Origin: an uncultured Eggerthellaceae bacterium
GTDB lineage: Bacteria > Actinomycetota > Coriobacteriia > Coriobacteriales > Eggerthellaceae
NCBI GenBank assembly: GCA_910588945.1
Contig: CAJUSF010000023.1
Coordinates: 1 to 64,000 of the forward strand
Direction of reading: 5' to 3'
Length of the DNA stretch: 64,000 bases
Shown here one piece after another: positions 51,160 to 59,633 of this stretch. The notes under the pieces are model-generated. The model saw only the letters and a list, made by a program, of their open reading frames with translations. It had not been told where the DNA came from and made no database searches. Position numbers and translations under genes: made by a program. Positions within the stretch are counted from its first letter, which is position 1, and each line of letters opens with the position of its first letter.

Positions 51160-52551
51160 TTGCCAAGAGGCAGATCATATGGAGATAAGCTCAGAATTGC
51201 CCGTGAACGTGCGGGTATAGATGTTGTTACGCTTGCAAAGCGTCTGCATGTCAGGCCTGATATCTTGAAGGCTATAGAAAACGCCGATTTCGACCGCATG
51301 CCTGCAAGAGGATATACGCGCAACATGATCCATGCTTATGCAAGACAGGTTGGCCTTAACGAGAAGGAGGTCTCGGAGATGTATCTCGATGAGGTGCATC
51401 TTTATGAGACGGGCACCCCAAGACTGTCAAGATCATCTCGCGATAGCTATGCGAGACGTTCCGAGTCTCAATATTCGAGAAGCTCTTCTTCGCGCTCTGA
51501 CAGATATCCTGAATCCAGATCGATTCGCAGCAGGGATGCTTATTCGCGCGATCTCGATGCGAAATATGGCCGAGATTACAGTCGTCCTGTCAACAGGCAA
51601 AGTTCTGCGATCCGAACAGATCGGTCCTACCGGGACCAGGATAGACCCTATTCAAGCCCCACTCGCTCAAGGAATGACGATCGCTCGATTCGTTTTACGA
51701 GTTCTCCTTCACGTCGACTCGAAGACGATCCTCGTTATTCAGCTGCCGGCGCACCATCACGTTCGCGCTCTGTTGCGTCAAGAGATTCTCATTCGCAGCG
51801 AGATTCGTCCATAAGATTCTCGGGCGCGCCCAAGAATGGCTCCTCATCGCGTCGCCGTCCGATCACACTTACGCAGTCCTCGCATTCCTATTCTGATCTC
51901 TATTCGCCTAATAACTCTAAGTCCAGGGTGCCTGAGCTTAATATGCCGCTGATGATCATAATAGGCGTTGTTGCCATTGCCATCATCATTGCCGTTGTGG
52001 TCTTGTTTAACAGCACCACGCAATCTGTTGAGGATATTCCCGATATCCCCATCGCCGGCTATAGCGACACCTCTAACCCAGAAGACCAGATAGATCCGAT
52101 AGCTGCTCTTCCCGAGCCGACTTCAGCGCAGTTTACCTATGAAGTCGAAGCAGGGGAGCGGTCATACATCGAGATATACGAGAATGGAGCCGCGGATCCT
52201 GTGTTCTCAGGGGTGGTAACAGGTCCTGCTAGCGAAACCTACGATGTCACAGGCACGCTCAGGTTTGAAGCCGCCAATCCAACGCCTGTTAGCGTCACTG
52301 TTGACGGTGAGCAGGTCAAGCTCACGAAGAGTCCGACGAGCGGATATTACACATATACAGTTGATTTCACTGCGATGCTTGCGAAGTGGAGATCTGAAAA
52401 CGACCCGAATTACAACAGCAATACCACATCTTCGAATACGAACACGAATGCGAATGCGAATAGTTCTACTAACAGCACCACCAATACGAATAGGTCCACA
52501 TCGAACACGTCGAATTCGCCTTCGAGAAGCAGTAATACTTCATCAGGCTAG
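51160..52551 (+). CDS. RodZ-like helix-turn-helix membrane protein with Arg/Ser-rich linker
   Basis: Resembles RodZ/YmfM, a cell-shape protein linking MreB to the envelope. Residues about 8-75 form a helix-turn-helix (LRIARERAGIDVVTLAKRL, RGYTRNMIHAYARQVGL). Residues about 85-250 are dominated by Arg, Ser, Asp and Tyr, like an SR-type disordered region. One transmembrane helix lies at about 263-285 and a DUF4115-like domain at about 320-410. The last 50 residues are an Asn/Thr/Ser tail. A TTG start at 51160, 21 bases after ftsK, is the only fitting start. The ftsK-rodZ-pgsA-cinA-recA order supports the assignment. Confidence 0.8.
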   Translation: MPRGRSYGDKLRIARERAGIDVVTLAKRLHVRPDILKAIENADFDRMPARGYTRNMIHAYARQVGLNEKEVSEMYLDEVHLYETGTPRLSRSSRDSYARRSESQYSRSSSSRSDRYPESRSIRSRDAYSRDLDAKYGRDYSRPVNRQSSAIRTDRSYRDQDRPYSSPTRSRNDDRSIRFTSSPSRRLEDDPRYSAAGAPSRSRSVASRDSHSQRDSSIRFSGAPKNGSSSRRRPITLTQSSHSYSDLYSPNNSKSRVPELNMPLMIIIGVVAIAIIIAVVVLFNSTTQSVEDIPDIPIAGYSDTSNPEDQIDPIAALPEPTSAQFTYEVEAGERSYIEIYENGAADPVFSGVVTGPASETYDVTGTLRFEAANPTPVSVTVDGEQVKLTKSPTSGYYTYTVDFTAMLAKWRSENDPNYNSNTTSSNTNTNANANSSTNSTTNTNRSTSNTSNSPSRSSNTSSG

Positions 52552-52706
52552 GCTTGATGTCAAGGCGCTAGCAACGGTTGATCATCGGTCTTGAGATGCA
52601 AGACAAGATTTGCGCTTCAAGGCTGCAAGATAGATGGTAAGGCTCGGAATCTGTTTGAGGCCGGATGGTTGAGCAGATGACAGCACTGAGTTAGAAAGGC
52701 AGCAAA

Positions 52707-53204
52707 ATGGCAAAGGAATCTAGTTTCGACGTCGTATCACAGGTCGATATGCAAGAGCTCGACAACGCCTATCAGCAAGCGAGCAAAGAGCTCACGCAGC
52801 GCTACGATCTCAAGGATACGGATAGCTCGATCGAATTCGACAAGCAAAAGCACGAGATCACCGTTGTTGCGCCGTCGGATTTTGTTTGCGGGCAGATAAT
52901 CGACATAATCTCCTCGAAGCTCGTGAAGCGCGGTATTGATCTCAAGGCGGTCGATTGGGGAGATCCTCAAAGCGTCTCAGGCGGTCGCGTCAAAAAGGAA
53001 GGGCATGTCATCTCCGGAATCGATAAGGATATGCTCTCAAAGATCAACAAGGAGCTTAAGTCTTTAAAGCTCAAGATCAAGGTGCAGATCGAAGGTGATA
53101 AGCTCCGCGTTTCTTCCGCATCGCGTGACACGCTTCAAGATGTGATCGCGCACCTCAAGGCACAGGATTACGGGATTCCGTTGCAATTTGTGAACTACAG
53201 ATAG
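52707..53204 (+). CDS. YajQ-family nucleotide-binding protein
   Basis: The 165-residue protein matches UPF0234/YajQ along its length: SSFDVVSQVDMQELDNAYQQ at the start, RYDLKDTDSSIEFDK, and KGREIxxGIDK-like sequence (KKEGHVISGIDKDMLSKINK). It ends RVSSASRDTLQDVIAHLKAQ and DYGIPLQFVNYR. Some YajQ proteins bind cyclic-di-GMP and act as co-regulators; others bind RNA or tRNA. The function here is unknown. AAAGGCAGC precedes the ATG. Confidence 0.93.
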   Translation: MAKESSFDVVSQVDMQELDNAYQQASKELTQRYDLKDTDSSIEFDKQKHEITVVAPSDFVCGQIIDIISSKLVKRGIDLKAVDWGDPQSVSGGRVKKEGHVISGIDKDMLSKINKELKSLKLKIKVQIEGDKLRVSSASRDTLQDVIAHLKAQDYGIPLQFVNYR

Positions 53205-53224
53205 AGAAAGCGCTTATCGTATCC

Positions 53225-54655
53225 ATGAAGACGAATATGGTGGAGCACTCCGCTTCTGAAGGCGCATCAGATGTCGCCCGAAAGGTTGAAGGCACGCGTG
53301 AGAGCATGCCCGGACCATCTGTGCTTGCAGGTGTGAAGGTTGCTATTGTGACCATGGGTTGTGCGAAAAATGAGGTCGATTCGGCGCGCATGAGAGGTCT
53401 TTTGCGCTCAGCAGGCGCAACTATCGTCGATGATGGCGCTGCGAGCGATCTTGTCATCGTAAACACATGCTCGTTCATACAGAGCGCAACCGAAGAGAGC
53501 ATCGAGGCTGTGTTTGATGCTATAGGCCTATCTGAGTCGGTCGGGGCAGACATACCTGTGATCGTAAGCGGTTGCATGCCCGCAAGGTATGGCAGCGACC
53601 TTGAGGATAGCCTAGCCGAGGTTGCTGCATTCGTGCCTTGTTCGAAAGAAGATGATATCGTTCGCATCGCATCCGATGCGCTTGCTGCGCGTTCTTTGAA
53701 AGATGGGCGAGCATCGCAGATTTATGTGTCAGCGCCTGTTATGGATACCGAGCTTGATCCTGTCTGCGACAGTAGGAGCTTCGCTTACGTGAAAATATCC
53801 GACGGTTGCGACAGATGGTGCTCGTATTGCACGATCCCGATGATTCGCGGAAGATACCACAGCTTCACCTTCGATGAGATCGATGCGAATGTGTCTTCGC
53901 AAGTGGAATCGGGTAAGAAAGAGATCGTGCTCATCGCTCAGGACACTGGTAGATGGGGTGATGATCTGGATGGGGATCTGAGCCTTGCATGGCTGATGGC
54001 CACGCTTGCCGAGAAGTATCAGAGCACATGGTTTCGTGTGATGTATGTGCAGCCTGAGGGTATTACCGATGAGCTTCTTGAAGTTATGGCCGCACATGAC
54101 AATATCTGCTCCTATCTCGATATACCGCTTCAACATGTCGATGCCGAGATCCTAAAGGCGATGAATCGAACAGGCGATAAGGATGCCTTTATCGCTTTGA
54201 TTGATCGAATAAAGCAAGAGCTTCCCGATGCACATCTTCGCACCACGTTTATTGCGGGCTTTCCGGGGGAGAGCGAAGAGAATTTCGATTCGCTCAAGAG
54301 CTTTGTTGAGGAGGGCCTGTTCGACTATGTCGGCGTGTTTCCGTATTCATGCGAAGAAGGCACCCGTGCGGCGAAGCTTGACGGCCAGATCGATGATGGG
54401 GAGAAGCTCTTCCGTGCGGCGAGGATCACAGAGATCGCTGATGCTGTGTCCGCCTCAAAGATAGCGACTAGGATCGGCTCTTCCTGCAAAGTACTCGTGG
54501 AGGGTGCTGAGGAAGATGGTCAGCTTTTCGGAAGGTGCGCGTCTCAGGCGCCTGATGTTGATGGCATCACCTTCATCGATGGTGGAGAGATCGGCAACTT
54601 TGTCGATGCGACCATTGTCGACACCCTTTTCTACGATATGGAAGCTGAGGTCTAG
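53225..54655 (+). CDS. rimO: Ribosomal protein S12 methylthiotransferase RimO
   Basis: Radical SAM enzyme that methylthiolates an aspartate of S12. The 476-residue protein has VTMGCAKNEVDSARMRGLL, VNTCSFIQSATEES and VSGCMPARYG, supplying the first cluster, and C-x3-C-x2-C in CDRWCSYCTIPMIRGRYHS. These RimO-type contexts (ATEES, GRYHS) separate it from MiaB and MtaB. A TRAM domain ends the protein. About 35 unconserved residues precede the core. The pgsA::cinA gene starts directly after its stop. Confidence 0.92.
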   Translation: MKTNMVEHSASEGASDVARKVEGTRESMPGPSVLAGVKVAIVTMGCAKNEVDSARMRGLLRSAGATIVDDGAASDLVIVNTCSFIQSATEESIEAVFDAIGLSESVGADIPVIVSGCMPARYGSDLEDSLAEVAAFVPCSKEDDIVRIASDALAARSLKDGRASQIYVSAPVMDTELDPVCDSRSFAYVKISDGCDRWCSYCTIPMIRGRYHSFTFDEIDANVSSQVESGKKEIVLIAQDTGRWGDDLDGDLSLAWLMATLAEKYQSTWFRVMYVQPEGITDELLEVMAAHDNICSYLDIPLQHVDAEILKAMNRTGDKDAFIALIDRIKQELPDAHLRTTFIAGFPGESEENFDSLKSFVEEGLFDYVGVFPYSCEEGTRAAKLDGQIDDGEKLFRAARITEIADAVSASKIATRIGSSCKVLVEGAEEDGQLFGRCASQAPDVDGITFIDGGEIGNFVDATIVDTLFYDMEAEV

Positions 54656-55831
54656 ATGTCGAGCCCACGTCCAGCCGCAAACACCTCCGGCGGCCATGCA
54701 GAGCAGAATATGATGACACCTTCAAACATCATAACGATCGCGCGTATCTGCCTTGTGCCCGTTTTTGTTGTTGCGCTCTTGAGTCCGTGGCCTGAATGGC
54801 TTGATATCGACGACATCGTGACACTGTCTACCAAGTCGGTCATCGCATGTGTCATCTTCGTGCTCATATCGTGCACGGACTGGCTTGACGGGTATCTTGC
54901 GCGAAGCAGAAACGAGGTAACCGATTTCGGTAAGTTCGCTGATCCGCTCGCAGATAAGATCCTCGTGATCGCTGCGTTGCTTGCTTTGGTGGAGCTTCAG
55001 GTGCTACCTTCGTGGCCGGTGCTCATTATCGTTACGCGTGAATTCATCATCTCCGGGATAAGGATGATGGCCGCGACGAAAGGCGTCGTAATCGCCGCAA
55101 GCTGGTATGGCAAAGCCAAGACAGTTTCACAGATCATCGCGATCGTCTTGTTCCTCCTGAAAGATACGCTTGTTTTTCCGGGGCTCAATTACGGGATACA
55201 TACACAGCTCTATGTCATAGCTTGGATCGCTATGATCCTAGCCTTGGTGCTCACGATCGTTTCGATGTTCGACTACATCAAAAAGGCTTGGCCGATGTTT
55301 ATCTCGACCGAGGATGGTGCATTTGCCACAGAAGATGGGTCGTTTTGCAGCAGGATCGAGGAGTTATCTGACTCCGTTGTGAAAAAGGCTATCTCGAAAG
55401 GTGTTAGCTTATCCACAGCCGAAAGCCTTACCGGCGGGATGATTTCCACAGCGCTGACAAGCATTGCTGGCTCCTCTGCTGTTGTACGAGGCGGCATTGT
55501 GAGTTATGCGACCGAAGTTAAGAAAAACGTTGTTGGAGTGGATGGCGAAGTGTTAAGGACGCTTGGTGCTGTGAGCGCCGAGGTGGCATCTCAGATGGCC
55601 AGCGCCGTTCGCGAGAAGCTCGATTCGCAGATTTCTGTGTCGGCGACAGGACTCGCAGGACCCGGTGGAGGTAGCGATGATTGCCCTGTTGGGACTGTGT
55701 TTATAGGTTTTGCATCTGAGACCTCACACTTTGCGCGCAGGTATGAATTTTCCGGTGATCGCGAAGCGGTGAGGATGCAAAGCGTCATTGAGGCGCTACA
55801 GCTGATCGATGATGAGCTCGATCAGATCTAG
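54656..55831 (+). CDS. Fused phosphatidylglycerophosphate synthase (PgsA) and CinA C-terminal (PncC) domain
   Basis: One uninterrupted frame of 391 codons joins two enzymes. Residues about 20-215 are a CDP-alcohol phosphatidyltransferase with DG-x2-AR-x8-G-x3-D-x3-D in LDGYLARSRNEVTDFGKFAD plus PLAD, and several membrane helices. Residues about 232-391 are a CinA C-terminal amidohydrolase (nicotinamide-nucleotide deamidase type) with STAESLTGGM, SYATEVKKNVVGV and SATGLAGPGGG. CinA's N-terminal MoCF-like domain is absent. In Bacillus pgsA and cinA are separate neighbours upstream of recA. The fusion would tether an NMN-recycling enzyme to the membrane; the cellular logic is unknown. ATG 54710 is an alternative start. 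Confidence 0.88.
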   Translation: MSSPRPAANTSGGHAEQNMMTPSNIITIARICLVPVFVVALLSPWPEWLDIDDIVTLSTKSVIACVIFVLISCTDWLDGYLARSRNEVTDFGKFADPLADKILVIAALLALVELQVLPSWPVLIIVTREFIISGIRMMAATKGVVIAASWYGKAKTVSQIIAIVLFLLKDTLVFPGLNYGIHTQLYVIAWIAMILALVLTIVSMFDYIKKAWPMFISTEDGAFATEDGSFCSRIEELSDSVVKKAISKGVSLSTAESLTGGMISTALTSIAGSSAVVRGGIVSYATEVKKNVVGVDGEVLRTLGAVSAEVASQMASAVREKLDSQISVSATGLAGPGGGSDDCPVGTVFIGFASETSHFARRYEFSGDREAVRMQSVIEALQLIDDELDQI

Positions 55832-55889
55832 TTAATCCGCTTGAGTCTAAGCGATTTGCATCCGATTGGTTGTCCGCCCGTATTGAATC

Positions 55890-56074
55890 TGTGCAAGGTT
55901 TGCGCAAGATCTGTGCAAGGTTTATACGAGAATTATGTAGGCGATGTTGCGAATCCATCCCATGTTTATGTTTGAAATGCATGAGGATCATTCATATTTC
56001 ATGCACGTTTCACGTCGATTCTATACAAGGAAAAATGCGTGATCGTGCAATGTTTTTGTCAGACGGAATCACTA
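55890..56074 (+). promoter_or_regulatory. 11-bp phased array upstream of recA, homologous to the comEA array
   Basis: TGTGCAAGGTT, TGCGCAAGATC and TGTGCAAGGTT fill 55890-55922 as three tandem 11-bp units. AAATGCATGA is at 55975-55984 and a 29-bp block matching 21608-21636 at 24 of 29 positions is at 56046-56074. Cores at 55892, 55903, 55914, TGCACG at 56002, TACAAG at 56024 and TGCAAT at 56046 all fall on one 11-bp register. AAATGCATGA and the 29-bp block are spaced exactly as at comEA. The gap 55832-56212 has no gene. Confidence 0.75.
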
Positions 56075-56130
56075 GATTATTTATCATGCGAAACGCATAG
56101 AAAGTAAAACATCCGTTTGCTTTTATGTTC

Positions 56131-56158
56131 TTGACAGACAAACATGCGTTCGTATAAT
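56131..56158 (+). promoter_or_regulatory. recA promoter with embedded LexA-type box
   Basis: TTGACA (56131-56136) and TATAAT (56153-56158) are perfect consensus hexamers 16 bases apart. The spacer contains CAAACATGCGTTCG (56139-56152), one mismatch from the Gram-positive LexA box CGAAC-N4-GTTCG. LexA bound here would block RNA polymerase, so recA should be SOS-induced. ATGCG-AAA-CGCAT (56086-56098) is a small hairpin upstream. Confidence 0.85.
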
Positions 56159-56212
56159 TATTCTAGTGGCGAGTTTCAATGTGAAATTGAAACGTAGTAT
56201 CGAGGAGCTGAA

Positions 56213-57253
56213 ATGAGTCAGACAAAAGAAGAATTGCTCAAGACAACCACTGACCAGATTCAAAAGAAATTTGGTCGAGGATCCATCATGAAGCTAGGCG
56301 AGAGCGATGCAGATCTTAATGTCAGTGCGATCCCTACAGGTGCACTGCCTTTGGATATAGCACTTGGTATAGGAGGGGTGCCGCGCGGAAGGATCATCGA
56401 GATCTATGGTCCTGAATCTAGCGGAAAGACCACGCTTGCGCTCCAGATATTGGCCGAGGCGCAGGCCCTCGGTGGCATCGTTGCCTTTATCGATGCCGAG
56501 CATGCGCTCGATCCGGTCTATGCGGCCCGTATTGGCGTGGATATCGATGAAGTGCTCATCTCTCAGCCTGATACCGGAGATCAAGCTCTTGAAATTTGCG
56601 ATATGTTGGTGCGCTCCGGTGCTATCGACTGTGTCGTCGTAGACTCCGTTGCTGCCCTTGTCCCGCGTGCCGAGCTTGAGGGTGAAATGGGAGACACTAC
56701 TGTCGGCCTACAAGCAAGGCTTATGTCGCAAGCTTTGAGAAAACTTGCTGGCTCGCTCTATAAATCCAACACAACATGCATCTTCATCAATCAGCTTAGA
56801 GAAAAGATCGGAGTGATGTTTGGAAACCCGGAGACCACCACAGGTGGTAGAGCCTTGAAGTTCTTCTCAAGTGTTCGAATCGATATCAGAAGGATCGAAT
56901 CTATCAAGCAAAACGGCGAGGCTGTTGGAAATCGCGTTCGAGCAAAGATTGCCAAAAACAAGGTAGCGCCTCCATTTCGCCAGGCAGAATTCGACATTAT
57001 GTATGGTGAGGGCATATCGCGCGAGGGTTGTATCATTGACATGGCAGTGGATTGTGGTGTTGCTAAAAAGAGCGGTGCTTGGTATACATATGGCGAAGAG
57101 CGCCTAGGCCAAGGTCGTGAAGCTGCCAAACAGACCCTTAAAGAGAATCCTGACATTCGCGAGGAGATCGAAGCTAAAGTGCTTGATTTTTATGGCGTTG
57201 CTCCGAGAGACGGGTCTTCTGATGATGGTCTTGATGCCGAAGCTAATAAATAG
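56213..57253 (+). CDS. recA: Recombinase RecA
   Basis: Strand-exchange recombinase and LexA co-protease. The 346-residue protein has KKFGRGSIMKLGE, Walker A GPESSGKTT, the L1 region GLQARLMSQALRKLAGSLYK, and the signature NQLREKIGVMFGNPETTTGG. Length is normal with no intein. GAGGAG precedes the ATG. Two control layers are visible upstream: the LexA-type box and the phased array shared with comEA. Confidence 0.98.
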   Translation: MSQTKEELLKTTTDQIQKKFGRGSIMKLGESDADLNVSAIPTGALPLDIALGIGGVPRGRIIEIYGPESSGKTTLALQILAEAQALGGIVAFIDAEHALDPVYAARIGVDIDEVLISQPDTGDQALEICDMLVRSGAIDCVVVDSVAALVPRAELEGEMGDTTVGLQARLMSQALRKLAGSLYKSNTTCIFINQLREKIGVMFGNPETTTGGRALKFFSSVRIDIRRIESIKQNGEAVGNRVRAKIAKNKVAPPFRQAEFDIMYGEGISREGCIIDMAVDCGVAKKSGAWYTYGEERLGQGREAAKQTLKENPDIREEIEAKVLDFYGVAPRDGSSDDGLDAEANK

Positions 57254-57288
57254 CAAGATCTCTATCGCTCTATACTAATTTCGCGACC

Positions 57289-57795
57289 ATGTGTTCTAGG
57301 ATGGATATATCTGCTCTGAGTGTCGATGAACAGAAGAAGCGTGCATTCGATAAAGTCTTGCGCATTGTGAACAAGAGGGAGATCTCTTCGAGCAAGATGC
57401 GTATCAAGTTAGAGACAGCTGGCTTTTGTGAAGAGGCGATCGCAAGTTCTCTTGATGAGGCTCAAAGACTTGGCTACATTGATGACATGCGCTATTCGGA
57501 GTGTTTGATCAGGACGGCTCTTTCGATGGGAAAGGGCCTGTCCATGATCGAATACGAGATTAAGGCATTAGGGATAGACCCCTATGATCTCGAAGCGTAT
57601 CAACGCTATCTTCATGAAGGAGAGCAGGCTCAGATCGATAGAGCCATTGCGGTTTTACAGCGACAACCCTCACGTTCAAAGAACCCGTATGCCTCGTGTT
57701 TTAGAAAGCTCATCTCCAAAGGCTTTTCGCCTTCTGTTGCAAATAGCGCAACGAGACAGCATTTGGATCAGGTGGATATCGACTATGACCTATGA
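57289..57795 (+). CDS. recX: Regulatory protein RecX
   Basis: RecX inhibits or modulates RecA filaments. The 168-residue protein has three-helix repeats typical of the family: AFDKVLRIVNKREISSSKMR, RLGYIDDMRYSECLI and a last repeat with KLISKGFSPSVANSATRQ. The start is ATG 57289 or ATG 57301; neither has a strong ribosome-binding site. It lies 35 bases after recA, so it is probably on the same SOS-controlled transcript. Confidence 0.85.
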   Translation: MCSRMDISALSVDEQKKRAFDKVLRIVNKREISSSKMRIKLETAGFCEEAIASSLDEAQRLGYIDDMRYSECLIRTALSMGKGLSMIEYEIKALGIDPYDLEAYQRYLHEGEQAQIDRAIAVLQRQPSRSKNPYASCFRKLISKGFSPSVANSATRQHLDQVDIDYDL

Positions 57796-57913
57796 TCCGA
57801 TCTTCGTATTACGTATGACCTGAGATCCCTTTTATGTCGAAAATCTAAATAGCAGACCATTCAAGATGCTTTGTGACAACTCTGCGCTATAATCATACAA
57901 AATGAGTTGTTCG

Positions 57914-57928
57914 TACCGAACTTCGGTA
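57914..57928 (+). promoter_or_regulatory. Short hairpin in the rny leader
   Basis: TACCG (57914-57918) and CGGTA (57924-57928) enclose AACTT; the outer AA/TT can extend the dyad. A TATAAT at 57888-57893 lies just upstream, without a fitting -35. A 57796-58052 non-coding leader precedes rny; nothing else stands out in it. Confidence 0.35.
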
Positions 57929-58052
57929 TTAGATATATAGATAAACTGAATATCACATCTCGCAGTATCTGTGCGAATGCTCATGTCGACATCAAGTCGA
58001 TCAATTTACCGACTATCGTATTTATGCGATATTCACTTGAAAGGAGAGCATT

Positions 58053-59633
58053 GTGACAGATATTGTTTCTAATATCATCGTTTTCATCATAGTCGCAGCA
58101 CTCGTTGGCATTGCTCTCGGATTCCTGATCACCAAACTGGTGATGCAAAACAGTTCAAAAAGAGCGCAGACGCAGGCATCCGATCTTAAGCAAAAGGCTG
58201 AACGTGAAGCCGATGAGCTTGTAAAGACAGCTAAGAAGCAGGCAGATACCATCAGGCGTGAGGCTGAGGTTGAGGCTAAAGATACAGCTTTGAGGTACAA
58301 GCAACAGGTCGATGAAGAGAACAAAGAACGTCTTCATGAAGTTCGCAGTGCCGAGAATCGTATCACGCAGCGCGAAGAGTCGCTCGATAAGAGGAGTAAC
58401 TCTTTGGATAACAGAGAGCAACAGCTCTCATCGTTGCAAGGCCAGGTCGAAAAACGCAGTCGTGAACTTGAAGCTGCTGCCGAGCAAATGAGTGAAAAGC
58501 TTGAGCAGATTGCGGGTATGTCGCCGCAGCAAGCTAAAGAAGAGTTGCTTGATACTATTCGTGATGAGGTCACTCATGAGTCCGCAGCGGTTATCCGTGA
58601 TATCGAAACGCGCACAAAGGCTGAGGCTGACAAGCGTGCCCGCGAGATACTCTCGCTTGCGATCCAGCGTGTAGCCGCTGATCATTCTGCAGAGAACACC
58701 GTTTCTACCATCCATATCCCATCCGATGATTTGAAAGGCAGGATAATCGGCAGGGAAGGCAGAAATATACGCTCTTTTGAGCAGCTTACCGGAACCAACC
58801 TCATCATTGATGACACCCCTGAGTGTGTAACCATCTCTTGCTTCGATCCTGTTCGTCGAGAGATCGGACGCGTTACCATGGAGAATCTGATCGCCGATGG
58901 GCGTATTCACCCGGCACGCATTGAAGAGATGTATGACAAGTCGGTGAAGTTCGTAAACGAACGCGTTCAAAAGGCTGGCGAGCAGGCGGCTTTCGACGCA
59001 GGGATACATGATCTTCACCCTGAGATAATTCGCGTTCTAGGTCGTCTTCTTTACAGGACATCTTATGGACAAAATGTTCTGAACCACTCTTTGGAGGTCT
59101 CGTATCTCGCCGGAGTGATGGCATCTGAGCTTGGTCTTGATCCGATCCCTGCGAAGCGAGCGGGTCTTCTGCATGATCTAGGCAAAGCTATCGATCACGA
59201 GGTTGATGGCAGCCATGCGGTATTGGGTGCAGACCTCGCGAAGCGTTTCGGCGAGAAGCCTGAGATCGTTCATGCGATTGAGGCTCATCATGAGGACGTC
59301 GAGCCGAATACGGTACTCGATATCCTTATCCAAGCCGCTGATGCAGTATCTGCCGCTCGACCTGGTGCCAGAAAAGAGACACTTGATGCATACATCAAGC
59401 GTCTTGAGAAGCTTGAGGAGATTGCCAATAGCCACAAAGGTGTCGAGCGCACTTATGCGATACAGGCGGGACGCGAGGTTCGCGTAATGGTGGAACCTGA
59501 GGTCGTCGACGAGGCTCAAAGCATCGTTCTTGCACGCGAGATCGCATCGCAGATCGAGAATGAGATGCAGTATCCCGGTCAGGTTAAGGTGGTAGTCATT
59601 CGCGAGAGCCGTGCTGTTGACTACGCAAAGTAG
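58053..59633 (+). CDS. rny: Ribonuclease Y
   Basis: Membrane-anchored endoribonuclease that starts mRNA decay. The 526-residue protein has an N-terminal transmembrane helix (about 5-25), a long charged coiled coil (about 30-180), a KH domain with LKGRIIGREGRNIRSFEQLTG, and an HD domain with AGLLHDLGKAIDHEVDGSH. GTG 58053 follows AAGGAGAG. It lies downstream of recA-recX as in Bacillus. Its end overlaps the next gene by 23 bases. Confidence 0.97.
   Translation: MTDIVSNIIVFIIVAALVGIALGFLITKLVMQNSSKRAQTQASDLKQKAEREADELVKTAKKQADTIRREAEVEAKDTALRYKQQVDEENKERLHEVRSAENRITQREESLDKRSNSLDNREQQLSSLQGQVEKRSRELEAAAEQMSEKLEQIAGMSPQQAKEELLDTIRDEVTHESAAVIRDIETRTKAEADKRAREILSLAIQRVAADHSAENTVSTIHIPSDDLKGRIIGREGRNIRSFEQLTGTNLIIDDTPECVTISCFDPVRREIGRVTMENLIADGRIHPARIEEMYDKSVKFVNERVQKAGEQAAFDAGIHDLHPEIIRVLGRLLYRTSYGQNVLNHSLEVSYLAGVMASELGLDPIPAKRAGLLHDLGKAIDHEVDGSHAVLGADLAKRFGEKPEIVHAIEAHHEDVEPNTVLDILIQAADAVSAARPGARKETLDAYIKRLEKLEEIANSHKGVERTYAIQAGREVRVMVEPEVVDEAQSIVLAREIASQIENEMQYPGQVKVVVIRESRAVDYAK

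Noticed and set aside
57871..57893. TTGTGA and TATAAT as an rny promoter pair
   Set aside because: The spacing is 11 bases, too short for a standard sigma-A promoter.
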